The notes: a model not told the origin generated them from the letters alone. Shown: positions 1-10,162, counted from the first letter of the stretch. The stretch: DNA of 64,000 bases from Lysobacter alkalisoli (GCF_006547045.1 NZ_CP041242.1:161001-225000), one strand, 5' to 3'. Translations and numbers: made by a program.

Positions 1-540
1 CTTGCCGACCCGGCCACCGGACGCTTCGACTACGTCGACTTCACCCAGAACGTCAACAGCGTGCTGGCGCAGTGGGACAGCACCGGCGACGACAAGTGGC
101 AGGTGCGGCTGACCAGCTATGCCGGCGCAGCCTCCAACCCGGCTGCGCCCACGGTGGGCAGCCCGGACACGCACCTGGTCCAGCTCGACAACACCGGGCC
201 GGAAGCGTCGATCGAGATCACCGCCGGCACCGGCGATTGCGGCAAGTTCAAGATCGGCGACATGCTGCTTGGCCGGTTCGTGGCGCGCGACGATCATCTG
301 CGCAGCTACAGCCTCGGGGTGGAGCCGGCGGTCAACCCGGCCGGGGTGGGCGTGCCGAGCCCATCGTCCGGCCTGTCCAACACCGCACTGGCACCAGGCG
401 ACAACTGGAGCCTCGACACCACGGGCATGAAGCCCTGCGGTTACGTGATTCGCGTGGTCGCGGTCGACCGGGCGATCGTCAACAGCCAGTCGGTCGGGCA
501 AAAAGCCAGCCACAGCGCCGGCTTCTGCCTGGAGAAGTAG
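1..540 (+). CDS. C-terminal part of an unknown, probably extracytoplasmic protein (5' truncated by window edge)
   Basis: The reading frame is open from base 1 and ends at TAG 538-540, so 179 C-terminal residues are visible and the true start lies outside the window. The visible part is rich in Gly, Ser, Thr, Asn and Asp, has only three cysteines and no membrane segment, and reads like a beta-rich surface or secreted protein (for example the stretch around LVQLDNTGPEASIEI). I recognise no catalytic motif and assign no function. Two hairpin-like sequences and a dispersed repeat follow it before the convergent protease gene. Confidence 0.6.
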   Translation, partial: LADPATGRFDYVDFTQNVNSVLAQWDSTGDDKWQVRLTSYAGAASNPAAPTVGSPDTHLVQLDNTGPEASIEITAGTGDCGKFKIGDMLLGRFVARDDHLRSYSLGVEPAVNPAGVGVPSPSSGLSNTALAPGDNWSLDTTGMKPCGYVIRVVAVDRAIVNSQSVGQKASHSAGFCLEK

Positions 541-705
541 CCGCCTCCATTGCCGGCGCACCAGCGAAGGTGCGCCGGCTCTGCCGCTCGCGTTCGATCT
601 CTGGTTCTCTTCGCTACCTGGCTGTCCCGACGTGGCCTGCCGGCTTTGACGGCGAATGTCCCCCGGCGCCCCGGTCATTCAACAGGCCCGGCGCTTTGAT
701 TGGGG
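541..705. repeat. Dispersed intergenic repeat, copy A
   Basis: This non-coding stretch shares blocks with the 5880-6240 region. The block CTACCTGGCTGTCCC (from 615) recurs near 5918. The block around 622-655, containing GACGTGGCCTGCCGG, matches the right arm of the palindrome near 6001-6030 in reverse complement. GGCGCCCCGGTCAT followed by an AACAGGCCCGG segment (662-695) recurs at 6201-6230. The mosaic sharing points to a family of short non-coding elements. Confidence 0.6.
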
Positions 706-721
706 AAAGAAACAAAAAGGA

Positions 722-779
722 AGGGCCCGCAGTGCGGGCCCTCGAAAACCGGAGGACCTGGCCCCGCAGGGGGCCAGGT
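722..779 (-). terminator. Two tandem hairpins downstream of the S8 protease
   Basis: A 9-bp stem (AGGGCCCGC 722-730 / GCGGGCCCT 734-742) and a 10-bp stem (ACCTGGCCCC 756-765 / GGGGCCAGGT 770-779) lie just after the minus-strand protease gene ending at 790. Read on the minus strand, the distal hairpin is followed by a T-rich run (complement of 708-721), as in an intrinsic terminator. Confidence 0.7.
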
Positions 780-789
780 TGCTGCCGTC

Positions 790-2286
790 TTACTTCACCA
801 GTTCCTGCACCGCCTCGAAGGCCCGTACCAGGCCATGGCCGTAGTAGTTGTCGCGGCCGGTCGCACCCAGGTCCAGCGCGGTACTGGTCATCGCATTGCG
901 CACGGCCTGATTGGTCGCCGCCGGGTTGGCACTCCAGATGATCGCCGCCACGCCGGCCACGTGCGGGGTCGCCATCGAGGTGCCGTCCAGGTAGGCATAG
1001 CCGCTGGTGTCGGACTCGAAGACGCTGCTGACATTGGCGGTCGTGCCGATGCTGCCGGCCACCAGCGCCTGGCCATCTTCCTGGGTCATGCTGATCGCCG
1101 GGATGATCGAGCTGCCGCCCAGCGTTCCTGAGAAGCCGCCGGACACGTTGTTGTAGACCACCGCGGCCGCACCGCCGCCAGCGGTAACGTTGGCGACCTT
1201 GTCGGCGAAGCTGATGTCGCCGCGCTCGCACATCACCACCTTGCCGCTCCAGTTGCCGGCCGAGGTGCAGAGGCCGCCGTCGACCATCGCGCCGCTGGCG
1301 GTGGCCTGGATGCTGCCGTCCATCGCCGACACGATGTAGTCGCTGCCACCGGTGCTGAACGAGGCGCTCCTGGTCGGGTAGGTGCTCAGCACGCCCACGC
1401 CCGGGGCCGCAAGCTCGACCTGGTTGGTGTACTGCGAGAAGCTCGCGCGGACGTTGTTCTCGTCCACCGCGGCCACCGACACCACGCTGCTGTAAGAGGC
1501 CGGGTAGCTGTGGCGGTTGTTGCCGTCGTTGCCAGCCGCGGCGATGCTGAGCACGCCGCTGTTGTTGAGATTGTTGAAGGCGGTTTCCTCGCTCCTGTTC
1601 TTCATTCCGCCGCCCAGGCTCATGTTGATGACGCGGGCGCCGGCGCTGTGGCAGCGGTTGGCCGCGTCGACCAGCGAGGAGCTGTAGCTCCACTTGCACT
1701 CGCCGCCGTCGAACACCTTGATGATGTGCAGCGAGACCTTGCCCGGGCTGACGCCGACCACGCCGACGTTGTTGTTGGCTGCGGCAATCGTGCCGGCGAC
1801 ATGGGTGCCGTGGCCGCAGCTGTCGGTGTACCAGGTCTGGCCCGGGGAGGCGTAGCCGCTCATGCTGACGCCGGCGAAGTCCTCATGGTTGACGTTGATG
1901 CCGGAGTCGATCACGCAGACCTTGATGCCATCGCCTTCGGCGCCGACCGCCCAGGTCTGCGGCGCCTGCACGTTGTCGATGCCGTACGGCGTGACCTGCG
2001 CGTTCGCATAGCGCGGCACGTCCTGCTCGACGTACTCGATGTTCGGATTGCGGCCGAGGCCGTTCAATGCCTGCGACGGTACGCTGACCGCGAACGCATC
2101 GGCGCCGTGGATCTTCAGGTGGACCTTGCCGCCGGCCGCGCGCACCGCGGCTTCGGCCTGCGCGGCCGCACCGGGCTTGAACTTGATGATGACGCGGTTG
2201 GGGTCCGGTTGGCCGGCGAATGCGCTGGCGGACACGGCTACGGTCAATGCGGCCCCGAGGGCCAGCGCGAGTTGCTTGTGCTTCAT
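790..2286 (-). CDS. Secreted S8 family (subtilisin-like) serine protease with PA domain
   Basis: This is a 498-residue secreted endopeptidase. The start at 2286 is chosen because a signal peptide (MKHKQLALALG...SAFA, about residues 1-25) follows at once and GAGAG lies upstream. An I9-like propeptide occupies about residues 30-95. The catalytic triad is visible as D127 (VCVIDSGIN), H159 (CGHGTHVAG) and S437 (GTSMATPHVAG), with the oxyanion Asn near 253. A protease-associated (PA) domain is inserted at about 330-420 between the His and Ser segments, as in many secreted bacterial subtilases. Expected role is extracellular protein degradation, common in Lysobacter-type bacteria. It stands alone on the minus strand, divergent from the M20 hydrolase, and is followed by two hairpins. 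Confidence 0.93.
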   Translation of the reverse strand: MKHKQLALALGAALTVAVSASAFAGQPDPNRVIIKFKPGAAAQAEAAVRAAGGKVHLKIHGADAFAVSVPSQALNGLGRNPNIEYVEQDVPRYANAQVTPYGIDNVQAPQTWAVGAEGDGIKVCVIDSGINVNHEDFAGVSMSGYASPGQTWYTDSCGHGTHVAGTIAAANNNVGVVGVSPGKVSLHIIKVFDGGECKWSYSSSLVDAANRCHSAGARVINMSLGGGMKNRSEETAFNNLNNSGVLSIAAAGNDGNNRHSYPASYSSVVSVAAVDENNVRASFSQYTNQVELAAPGVGVLSTYPTRSASFSTGGSDYIVSAMDGSIQATASGAMVDGGLCTSAGNWSGKVVMCERGDISFADKVANVTAGGGAAAVVYNNVSGGFSGTLGGSSIIPAISMTQEDGQALVAGSIGTTANVSSVFESDTSGYAYLDGTSMATPHVAGVAAIIWSANPAATNQAVRNAMTSTALDLGATGRDNYYGHGLVRAFEAVQELVK

Positions 2287-2511
2287 GGAGTCTCTCATTG
2301 CAGTGAAGTTGCGAGAGCCTTGCCTGGCGGTGACTCGCCCCTGTATCCCCTTCGAGGCGAAGACGAAACCTAACAGGTGATGAACGTGTAAAAATGCGAT
2401 TACAGTCACATCGAGGGTTGCGCTGGCAACCGTCCCGAACACACCGATGGTGGGGTGCGGTCGCAGCCGCTTGGCGGCTAGGATCGGGCCCTGCCTTCAC
2501 CGGAGTCCGTC

Positions 2512-3846
2512 ATGCACGCATCGCCTTTCAATCTGCTTGCCATTTCTGTCGCGCTGGCAGCGGCGCTCGGCATCGTCCCGTCCTCTTTCGCACAGGACGC
2601 CCAGCACCCGAAAGTCGCCGCCGCGGCGCAGGCGGTGAACGCGAAGGTCGTCGCCTGGCGCCGTGACATCCACCAGCACCCCGAACTCGGCAATCGTGAA
2701 GTACGCACTGCTGCGCTGGTCGCCGAGCACCTGCGCGAGCTGGGGTTGGAGCCGAAGACCGGCATCGCCACCACCGGCGTGACCGCGGTGCTCAAGGGGG
2801 GCAAGCCGGGGCCGCGCATCGCGATCCGTGCCGACATGGATGCGCTGCCGGTGACCGAGCGCACCGGGCTGCCGTTCGCGTCCAAGGTGACCACCACCTT
2901 CCGTGGCGAAACCACCGGGGTCATGCACGCCTGCGGCCACGACGCCCACACCAGCGTGCTGATGGGCGTGGCCGAGGCGCTGGTGGCGATGAAGGACGAA
3001 CTGCCGGGCGAGGTGATGTTCATCTTCCAGCCCGCCGAGGAAGGCCCGCCGGACGGCGAGGAAGGCGGCGCCGAGGAAATGCTCGCGCAGGGCATCTTCC
3101 GCGATTTCAGGCCCGACGCGGTATTCGGCCTGCACGTGTTCTCGACCCTCAACGCCGGTCAGATCGGCGTGCGCGGCGGGCCGCTGATGGCGGCCTCGGA
3201 CCGCTTCAATATCGTGGTCAAGGGCCGGCAGACGCACGGTTCGCGACCGTGGGGCGGGGTCGACCCGATCGTTGCCGCGGCCGACGTGATCGGCAGCGCG
3301 CAGACGATCGTGAGCCGCCGCCAGGACATTTCGAAGCAGCCGGTGGTGGTGACTTTCGGAGCGATCAAGGGCGGCATCCGCTACAACATCATTCCCGACG
3401 AGGTCGAGCTGGTCGGCACCATCCGCACCTTCGACGAGGACATGCGCCAGCAGGTGTTCACCGACCTGACCCGGGTGGCCGAAAAGGTGGCCGAGGCCCA
3501 CGGCGCCATTGCCGACGCCCAGGTGCCCGACACCAAGGGCAACCCGGTCACCGTCAATGATCCCGATCTGACCGCGCGCATGATCCCGAGCCTGCAAAAG
3601 GTGGTCGGCGCCGGCAACGTGGTCGATCCCGGCCTGACCATGGGTGCGGAGGACTTCTCGTACTACGCCCGCGAGGTGCCGGGCCTGTTCTTCTTCGTCG
3701 GCTCGACGCCGAAGGGCAAGGACCCCAAGACCGCGCCGAGCAACCACTCGCCGGAATTCTTCCTCGACGAGTCCGCGCTCGACGTCGGCGTGCGCGCGTT
3801 GCTGCAGGTCGCGCTGGATTACCTCGACGATCCGCCGCAGGGCTGA
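2512..3846 (+). CDS. M20 family metallo-amidohydrolase, exported
   Basis: This 444-residue protein has a cleavable signal peptide (about residues 1-28, ending SSFAQ) and an M20D amidohydrolase fold like hippurate or IAA-amino-acid hydrolases. Metal ligands are visible in HACGHD (139-144) and the EEG segment (FQPAEEG, about 178-184). A dimerisation/lid insert follows, and the C-terminal NHSPEF holds the last metal-binding His. Expected reaction is hydrolysis of N-acyl amino acids or dipeptide-like amides in the periplasm. CGGAG precedes the ATG. It is transcribed divergently from the S8 protease, so both may serve extracellular peptide use, but the substrate cannot be read from the sequence. 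Confidence 0.9.
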   Translation: MHASPFNLLAISVALAAALGIVPSSFAQDAQHPKVAAAAQAVNAKVVAWRRDIHQHPELGNREVRTAALVAEHLRELGLEPKTGIATTGVTAVLKGGKPGPRIAIRADMDALPVTERTGLPFASKVTTTFRGETTGVMHACGHDAHTSVLMGVAEALVAMKDELPGEVMFIFQPAEEGPPDGEEGGAEEMLAQGIFRDFRPDAVFGLHVFSTLNAGQIGVRGGPLMAASDRFNIVVKGRQTHGSRPWGGVDPIVAAADVIGSAQTIVSRRQDISKQPVVVTFGAIKGGIRYNIIPDEVELVGTIRTFDEDMRQQVFTDLTRVAEKVAEAHGAIADAQVPDTKGNPVTVNDPDLTARMIPSLQKVVGAGNVVDPGLTMGAEDFSYYAREVPGLFFFVGSTPKGKDPKTAPSNHSPEFFLDESALDVGVRALLQVALDYLDDPPQG

Positions 3847-3872
3847 GCGCCGCGATGCCGGGGAGAAGAACC

Positions 3873-3884
3873 TAAAATGCGGTC
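3873..3884 (+). promoter_or_regulatory. -10-like TAAAAT directly before queF (possible leaderless start)
   Basis: TAAAAT at 3873-3878 is only 6 nt before the queF ATG and no purine-rich ribosome site lies in between. With normal spacing, transcription would begin at or next to the start codon. No good -35 is visible. Confidence 0.4.
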
Positions 3885-4709
3885 ATGACCAACACCCCAC
3901 CCTCGGCCGGCCTCCCGCTCGGCCGCCATGTCGACTATCCACGCCTCTACGATGCCGGCCTGCTGTTCCCGATCGCGCGTTCGCTCGGCCGCCGCGAGAT
4001 CGGTATCGATGAAGCCGCGCTGCCGTTCGTCGGCATCGACCGCTGGCATGCCTACGAACTGAGCTGGCTGGATGCACGCGGCAAGCCGCGGATGGCGACC
4101 GCGACCTTCGAGGTACCGGCCGATTCGCCGTTCCTGATCGAATCCAAGTCGCTCAAGCTGTACCTGAACTCCTTCAATGCGACCCGCCTCGACGATGACG
4201 AGACGGTGCGCACGCGCATCGCCACCGATCTGTCGGCGGCAGCCGGCGCGCCGGTCGGGGTTGCGTTCGGACTGCCGCCAATGACGGTCGAGGGCGAGGG
4301 CGAATGCCTCGACGCGCTCGACATCGACATCGAGCACTACGGCCCGCCGCGTGCGGAACTGCTGTCCGCCGATGTCGGCAGGATTGTCGACGAGGTGTTG
4401 CACAGCGACCTGCTCAAGTCCAACTGCCCGGTTACCGGCCAGCCGGACTGGGCCACCGTCGTCATCGCGTACCGCGGGCCTAAGCTCGACCGCGCCGCGC
4501 TGTTGCGCTACCTGGTGTCGTTCCGCGACCACGCCGAGTTCCACGAGCAATGCGTGGAGCGCATCTTCACCGACCTGCTCGCACATGCCGCACCGCAGTC
4601 GCTGTCGGTGGAAGCGCGCTACACCCGTCGTGGCGGCCTCGACATCAATCCGTGGCGGGCCACGCCGGGCCATGATCGTCCAACTGCGACGCGCGACACA
4701 CGTCAATAG
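3885..4709 (+). CDS. queF: NADPH-dependent 7-cyano-7-deazaguanine reductase (preQ0 reductase)
   Basis: QueF reduces preQ0 to preQ1 with two NADPH in the cytosol, the last step before the queuine base is inserted into tRNA. At 274 residues it has the length of the bimodular YqcD-type enzyme. The QueF motif is seen as [13 protein letters not shown] (86-98), and the catalytic Cys181 and Asp188 lie in [12 protein letters not shown], matching the E. coli Cys190/Asp197 pair. No other queuosine gene is adjacent. The gene follows the M20 hydrolase by 38 nt but has its own -10-like box. Confidence 0.95.
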   Translation: MTNTPPSAGLPLGRHVDYPRLYDAGLLFPIARSLGRREIGIDEAALPFVGIDRWHAYELSWLDARGKPRMATATFEVPADSPFLIESKSLKLYLNSFNATRLDDDETVRTRIATDLSAAAGAPVGVAFGLPPMTVEGEGECLDALDIDIEHYGPPRAELLSADVGRIVDEVLHSDLLKSNCPVTGQPDWATVVIAYRGPKLDRAALLRYLVSFRDHAEFHEQCVERIFTDLLAHAAPQSLSVEARYTRRGGLDINPWRATPGHDRPTATRDTRQ

Positions 4710-4818
4710 GGGAAATCATTCAAGCGTCGAGCAAGGTCTTCACCCGGCCGCAATGATTCCTTAACAGGACGCGTGCGACTGTGCGCCCAACGACCCGCAT
4801 CGGCGAGGACCGTCCTGG

Positions 4819-5139
4819 ATGAGCACAGACAAGAAGCCCGACTTTTCCAACGTGAAGGGCGCGGTGAAAACCACCGAGGAGATCGTCAAGAAACCCGACT
4901 TCGGCAACGTGCAATCGTCGGTGCAATCGACCGAGGAGATCATCGATCCGGTCGAACAGGCCTACACGGTGGAGAAGGGCGACACGCTGTCGGCGATCGC
5001 CAGGCAGTTCTATGGCAAGGCCAACAAATGGCCGGTGATCTTCGAAGCCAACCGCGACCAGCTCGACAACCCTGACCGGATCATGCCGGGCCAGGTGTTG
5101 AAGATCCCGAGCATCGAACCCGAAAGCGGCGAGGCCTGA
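4819..5139 (+). CDS. Small LysM domain protein
   Basis: This 106-residue protein has no signal peptide and carries one LysM domain at about residues 51-102 ([18 protein letters not shown] ... [10 protein letters not shown]), which normally binds peptidoglycan. The first 45 residues contain an internal duplication: [17 protein letters not shown] and [17 protein letters not shown]. It resembles YgaU/LysM-type small proteins, though the BON domain that YgaU has is absent and is replaced by the duplicated segment. A lipoprotein gene follows 85 nt downstream. Confidence 0.8.
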   Translation: MSTDKKPDFSNVKGAVKTTEEIVKKPDFGNVQSSVQSTEEIIDPVEQAYTVEKGDTLSAIARQFYGKANKWPVIFEANRDQLDNPDRIMPGQVLKIPSIEPESGEA

Positions 5140-5152
5140 GCCCGCGCGCTGC

Positions 5153-5205
5153 ATCTTCGAACCCCGATCTTCGAATCGGATCTTTGAATCCAGCTTCTTC
5201 GAATC
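5153..5205 (+). repeat. Four imperfect tandem copies of ATCTTCGAATC
   Basis: Related 11-13 nt units begin at 5153, 5167, 5180 and 5195 (ATCTTCGAAcc, ATCTTCGAATC, ATCTTTGAATC, TTCTTCGAATC), spaced 13-15 nt, in the gap between the LysM gene and the lipoprotein gene. They may be a tandem regulatory site or replication slippage. Confidence 0.6.
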
Positions 5206-5224
5206 GCTTCCCGAGGAGAACCGC

Positions 5225-5719
5225 ATGATGCGTTACCGCTCGACCCACGCCGTTGCCGCGGCCCTGGTAGCCACCCTGGCCGTTGCCGGCTGCAAGAAGT
5301 CCGAGCCCGCACCGGAGGCCGCCGCGCCGTCACCCGCGCCCACATTCGAACCCGCCGCGCCGGAAGCGCCGGTCATGACCACCGTCTCGGTCAGCGGGGT
5401 CGAGCTCGGCACCAGCATCGGCGCCGACATGAACATCGAATCGCCGGCGAGCACCTTCGCCACCGGTGACACCATCATTGCCGCAGTGGCAACCGCGACC
5501 AGCGATCCGGCCGCGAACGTCACCGGCAACCTCGGCGTCAGGTGGACCTACGAAGGCGACACCCCGGTCCACGAGGAGTCAAAGGACATCGACTTCAGCG
5601 GCAAGGGCGTGACCACCTTCGAGATCAGCAAGCCCGATGGCTGGCCGACCGGCAACTACAAGGTCGAGGTGCTGCTCAATGGCGCCGTGGCCCAGAGCCG
5701 CGAATTCGAGGTCAGATAA
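5225..5719 (+). CDS. Putative lipoprotein of unknown function
   Basis: This 164-residue protein begins with a lipoprotein signal peptide whose lipobox is LAVAGC (Cys at about residue 23), followed by an Ala/Pro/Glu-rich linker to about residue 50 and a compact domain with alternating strands (for example NLGVRWTYEGD, GVTTFEISKPDG). The domain looks like an Ig-like sandwich. A clear GAGGAG lies before ATG 5225; ATG 5228 is also possible. It probably sits in the inner or outer membrane facing the periplasm. Function unknown. A strong terminator follows at 5815. Confidence 0.75.
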   Translation: MMRYRSTHAVAAALVATLAVAGCKKSEPAPEAAAPSPAPTFEPAAPEAPVMTTVSVSGVELGTSIGADMNIESPASTFATGDTIIAAVATATSDPAANVTGNLGVRWTYEGDTPVHEESKDIDFSGKGVTTFEISKPDGWPTGNYKVEVLLNGAVAQSREFEVR

Positions 5720-5814
5720 CCGGACGACGCGGTCGCACGGCGCCACCTCCCGCAATGTCGTGCGGCCGCTTCTTTCCATTCCCTCTCTCTCCGCCCGATT
5801 GGGTGGGCAAGCCC

Positions 5815-5843
5815 GGGCGCGATGCGAATCGCGCCCTTTTTTT
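5815..5843 (+). terminator. Intrinsic terminator after the lipoprotein gene
   Basis: A 9-bp perfect stem GGGCGCGAT (5815-5823) / ATCGCGCCC (5828-5836) with a 4-nt loop is followed directly by seven T residues (5837-5843). Confidence 0.9.
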
Positions 5844-5879
5844 GGCTCTTCTGCCAAGTGAGGGAGAGCTCGCCTTCTG

Positions 5880-6240
5880 CCGCTTGCGTTCTGCGTTCGA
5901 TGCCGTTTCTCGCCGCTACCTGGCTGTCCCCACGCGACCTGCCGGCCTTGACGGCGAATGTCCCCCGGCCGCCGCCGATGGCGGCGGCCTCCTCCTTGAT
6001 TTCGCCGTCAAGGCCGGCAGGCCACGTCGGGATCGCGCGGCCACGCTGGAACGCCAAGCAGACCCTCCCTGGGAGTGCGCTTCTGGAACCACCGGTCATG
6101 TCGGAACGCCGGGGGCGAAGGTCCTTGGGTGCGAAATCAAGGAGGAGGCGCCGGCCCTGGCCGGTGCCGGGGACATTCGCATCCAAGGGCCTTCGCCCCC
6201 GGCGCCCCGGTCATCCAACAGGCCCGGTGCTTTCCCCTCG
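5880..6240. repeat. Nested palindromic intergenic element, copy B
   Basis: The 606-base gap 5720-6325 contains no credible gene, although spurious frames are open in it. It carries a perfect 21-bp inverted repeat (5938-5958 / 6001-6021; core GGCCTTGACGGCGAA), an inner hairpin GCCGCCGCC GAT GGCGGCGGC, and a second inverted repeat of 28 bp with two mismatches (6108-6135 / 6176-6203; core GCCGGGGGCGAAGG). The tail 6201-6230 matches 662-695. It can fold into two large cruciforms and appears to be a non-coding dispersed element. Confidence 0.75.
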
Positions 6241-6325
6241 GTTGGGCGAAGAACCTTTTTTCCTTGCCCGGGCCACAGATGGACGGGCGCGCTACCATGC
6301 GCGTCCCGAACCGCTGTCCGTACCG

Positions 6326-7060
6326 ATGAAGATTCCCGCCTACCTCGACGACGACCAGATCGAACGCCTTGCCGGTCTGCTGGAGCAGCGCGCGGTACCG
6401 TTCCGCGGCTTCAACCTGGAGGCACTGGACGGCTACCTGAGCGCGCTGGTGGTCGGCCCTGACGAGGTGCCGGCGGCCGAGTGGATGCCGCCGGTCTGGG
6501 GCAAGCCGCCGCGCTGGGCCGACGAGGCCGAGCGCAGCGATGTCGAGGCGCTGCTGCTCGGCCACCACAACATGGCCGCCGCCCGCGTGCGCCACGGCGA
6601 CGACGACCTGCCCGACCACCTCGCCCCGCTGTTGTGGCTGCCGGAGGACCCTGAGGGAGGCCTGCCCGAAGAGGTCGACGAGCACGATCTCGACGTCGGC
6701 CGCGACTGGGCACTGGGGTTCTTCACCGGCGTGTCGCTGCGCGAGGAGGCCTGGGACCGCTGGCTGGACGAGAACGACTGGATGGAGCAGATCTTCGGCC
6801 TGTTCGACCAGCTCGCCAGCGGCGAGGTGCTGGGCGAGGACCCGACCCAGCCGGCCACCCCGATCGGCTATCGCGAACGGCTGGAAATCATCGCCAGCCT
6901 GCCCGGCATGCTCGCCGACCTGCACCACTACCGCATTGACGCGCTGACCCCGCACGAGCCGCTTCGCCGCGGCGACACCCCGGCCCGCAACGCACCCTGC
7001 CCCTGCGGCAGCGGCCGCAAGTACAAGAAGTGCTGCGGCGCCGCCGCCAACGACGATTGA
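6326..7060 (+). CDS. UPF0149 (YecA-like) family protein with C-terminal SEC-C zinc motif
   Basis: This 244-residue cytosolic protein has an acidic, helical UPF0149 domain (about 1-200, starting LDDDQIERLAGLLEQR and GFNLEALDGYLSALVVGP) and a C-terminal SEC-C motif PCPCGSGRKYKKCCG, which binds zinc through three Cys and a further Cys/His, as in SecA and YecA. The start at ATG 6326 fits the family. YecA-type proteins are thought to interact with the secretion machinery or ribosome; the exact role is uncertain. No Shine-Dalgarno is obvious. Confidence 0.85.
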   Translation: MKIPAYLDDDQIERLAGLLEQRAVPFRGFNLEALDGYLSALVVGPDEVPAAEWMPPVWGKPPRWADEAERSDVEALLLGHHNMAAARVRHGDDDLPDHLAPLLWLPEDPEGGLPEEVDEHDLDVGRDWALGFFTGVSLREEAWDRWLDENDWMEQIFGLFDQLASGEVLGEDPTQPATPIGYRERLEIIASLPGMLADLHHYRIDALTPHEPLRRGDTPARNAPCPCGSGRKYKKCCGAAANDD

Positions 7061-7063
7061 GGA

Positions 7064-7318
7064 TCACGGCCGGGTCAGCCGTTCCAGCGCCGCCAGTGCC
7101 ACCATCGCTTCCCTGCGCGATGCGCCGCACATCTCCATCGAGGGTCGCAGCGAGACGCAGAACCCCGGTCGTTCCGGCTGGCCGAACAGCCGGCAACGCG
7201 AATCATCGTCCAGTTGCACGCAAGGCATGCCCGCGGGCTTTCCGTGCGGCATGCCCGGAATCGGCGAGTTGATCGACGGCGCGGTGCAGCACGCGCCACA
7301 CCCCGGGCGGCAGTCCAT
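7064..7318 (-). CDS. YkgJ family cysteine cluster protein
   Basis: This 84-residue protein has eight cysteines, including the N-terminal CxxxCxxCC cluster ([10 protein letters not shown]), of the YkgJ putative zinc- or iron-chelating family. The biochemical function is unknown. It lies immediately downstream of aroE on the same strand (3-nt gap) and is probably co-transcribed with it. It converges with the UPF0149 gene, leaving 3 nt between stop codons. A second, longer YkgJ protein is at 30949-31356. Confidence 0.8.
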   Translation of the reverse strand: MDCRPGCGACCTAPSINSPIPGMPHGKPAGMPCVQLDDDSRCRLFGQPERPGFCVSLRPSMEMCGASRREAMVALAALERLTRP

Positions 7319-7321
7319 CGT

Positions 7322-8170
7322 TCAGTCGGCGGTCGTCAGCAGCGCATGCGAGGCGCGCAGCTCCTCGTAGACCGCGGTCGTGTCCGGGCGCACGCCGTGC
7401 CAGCGCAGGAACGCCTCGGCGGCCTGCTCGACCAGCATGCCGAGGCCGTCGATCACCACGTCGCCACCGGCCGCGCGCGCCCAGGCCAGGAACGGGATCG
7501 CGACTTCGCCATAGCTCAGGTCGACCGCATCGCCGCGCGGTGCGATCAGCGAGCTGGGCAGGAACGGCAGTGCCGCCTCGCGCGCGGCCGAGGTCGCGTT
7601 GATGACCAGGTCGAAGCCGCCAAGGCGGCGCAGGTCCTCGAAATTGCGCGGATGCACGCGGGCCGGTTCGCCCAGTGCATCGGCCAGCGCATCGGTCCGC
7701 GACGGTGTGCGGTTGACGATGTACAGCGACTTGATGCCGGCATCGAGCAATGCCGGCGCGACCCCGCGCGCGGCCCCGCCGGCCCCGATCAGCAGCACCT
7801 TTCGCCCGCGCAGGTCCTGTCCGTGGCGATCGGTCAGGTCGCGGACCAGGCCGAGGCCATCGGTGTTGTCGCCCAGCCAGCCGTGGTCCTGGCGGATCAG
7901 GGTGTTGGCGGCCCCGCAGCGGCGCGCGCGTTCGGTCAGCTCATTGCACAGCTCGGCCGCGCGCACCTTGTGCGGCAGGGTGATGTTGACGCCATCGCCG
8001 CCGCCGGCGGTGAATGCCTCCAGCGCGGCCTCGAACTGCTCCGGCGTGGCATCGATCGCGCTGTACTCCAGCGGGATCCTGCGCTGCTTGCTGAAGAAAG
8101 CATGGATGCGCGGCGACAACGAATGGGCGATGGGGTGGCCGATCACGGCAAAACGCTTGATCTCGGTCAT
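7322..8170 (-). CDS. aroE: Shikimate dehydrogenase (NADP+)
   Basis: AroE reduces 3-dehydroshikimate to shikimate in the common aromatic pathway. The 282-residue protein starts at 8170 ([20 protein letters not shown]). The shikimate-binding SLSP and the catalytic Lys68 in NITLPHK are present, and the NADP-binding loop is [14 protein letters not shown]. Chorismate from this pathway feeds the chorismatase of the pigment block nearby (10.6 kb), though the genes are not one operon. YkgJ follows in the same direction. Confidence 0.96.
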   Translation of the reverse strand: MTEIKRFAVIGHPIAHSLSPRIHAFFSKQRRIPLEYSAIDATPEQFEAALEAFTAGGGDGVNITLPHKVRAAELCNELTERARRCGAANTLIRQDHGWLGDNTDGLGLVRDLTDRHGQDLRGRKVLLIGAGGAARGVAPALLDAGIKSLYIVNRTPSRTDALADALGEPARVHPRNFEDLRRLGGFDLVINATSAAREAALPFLPSSLIAPRGDAVDLSYGEVAIPFLAWARAAGGDVVIDGLGMLVEQAAEAFLRWHGVRPDTTAVYEELRASHALLTTAD

Positions 8171-8230
8171 GGGGGCCTCGCTTAGACTGGTGGAAGAAGA
8201 AACCTTGAACCAAAAATCCGAGGACATCCG

Positions 8231-9157
8231 ATGAGGGCCATCGCCGCCGCCGCCATCGCCGCCACTGCTGTGTTCAGTTTACTCCCGGCCATGGCATGGG
8301 CCGCGTCAATGCCGGTTGCGGTCGCCGCCAGCGGTCTGTCCGAATACGGCATCGAGGGCATCCGCATGGTCTCGACCCCGGCCGACGAGGAAGGCGCCAC
8401 GATCAGCGCCAATGGCCAACGCATCGTCTGGGCCGTGCGCGGCCGCGAAAGCGGCGCCGGTGGCAGCGACCTGTGGCAGGCCCGTCGGGTCGATGGACGC
8501 TGGCAGGACGCCGCCCCGCTCGCCATCAACACCGATGCCGATGAGGGCGACCCGGCCTTCAGCCCGGATGGCCACTGGCTGTATTTCAGCTCCAACCGCG
8601 ACGGCGGCGCCGGCGGCTTCGACCTTTATCGCGCCACGGTGCTCGACGACGGCCGCATCGGTGCGGTCGAGCACCTCGGCCCGGCCATCAACAGCGAAGG
8701 AAACGAGCGCGCGCCGATGCCCGGTCCCGACGGCAGCGTGCTGCTGTTCGCCAGCGATGGCCATGGCGGTGCCGGCGGCCTCGACCTGCTGCTCGCGCGC
8801 TGGGATGGCGACGCCTTCATCGAACCGGTGCCGCTGCCCGGCACGGTCAACACCGCCGCCGATGAAACCGATCCCGCCTGGCTCGCCGGCGGCGCGACCC
8901 TGCTGTTCACGCGTGGCAATGCCGGCGTATCGCAGATCCAGGTCGCCCATTGCGACGGCGCCACCTACGGCGAAGCGGAACCGCTGAAGCTGTCCTTCAA
9001 CAGCGCCGACGCCCGCACCTTCGCCCCGACCCCGGACTGGAGCAAACCGACCGAACTGCTGGTCGCCGGCAGCGCCCGTGCCCCGCGCGCCGGCGGCCTC
9101 GACCTCTATCGCGCGGTGTCGCCGAAGGTCGCCGGGCGGGCGGGGTGCCTGGATTGA
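8231..9157 (+). CDS. Exported PD40/TolB-like beta-propeller protein
   Basis: This 308-residue protein has a signal peptide (about 1-24, ending MAWAAS) and several PD40/WD40-like repeats with the hallmark [24 protein letters not shown] (one repeat split here: [17 protein letters not shown]). This is the motif in TolB and OmpA-linked propellers. It probably acts in the periplasm; the partner is unknown. GAGGA precedes ATG 8231. It is divergent from aroE and converges with hemB (3-nt gap). Confidence 0.82.
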   Translation: MRAIAAAAIAATAVFSLLPAMAWAASMPVAVAASGLSEYGIEGIRMVSTPADEEGATISANGQRIVWAVRGRESGAGGSDLWQARRVDGRWQDAAPLAINTDADEGDPAFSPDGHWLYFSSNRDGGAGGFDLYRATVLDDGRIGAVEHLGPAINSEGNERAPMPGPDGSVLLFASDGHGGAGGLDLLLARWDGDAFIEPVPLPGTVNTAADETDPAWLAGGATLLFTRGNAGVSQIQVAHCDGATYGEAEPLKLSFNSADARTFAPTPDWSKPTELLVAGSARAPRAGGLDLYRAVSPKVAGRAGCLD

Positions 9158-9160
9158 GTC

Positions 9161-10162
<1,002 letters not shown>

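Noticed and set aside
5542..6462. Long open frames across the 5.7-6.3 kb gap
   Set aside because: The gap is filled by large palindromes and a strong terminator, and the frames have no family resemblance; the repeats make stop codons rare.
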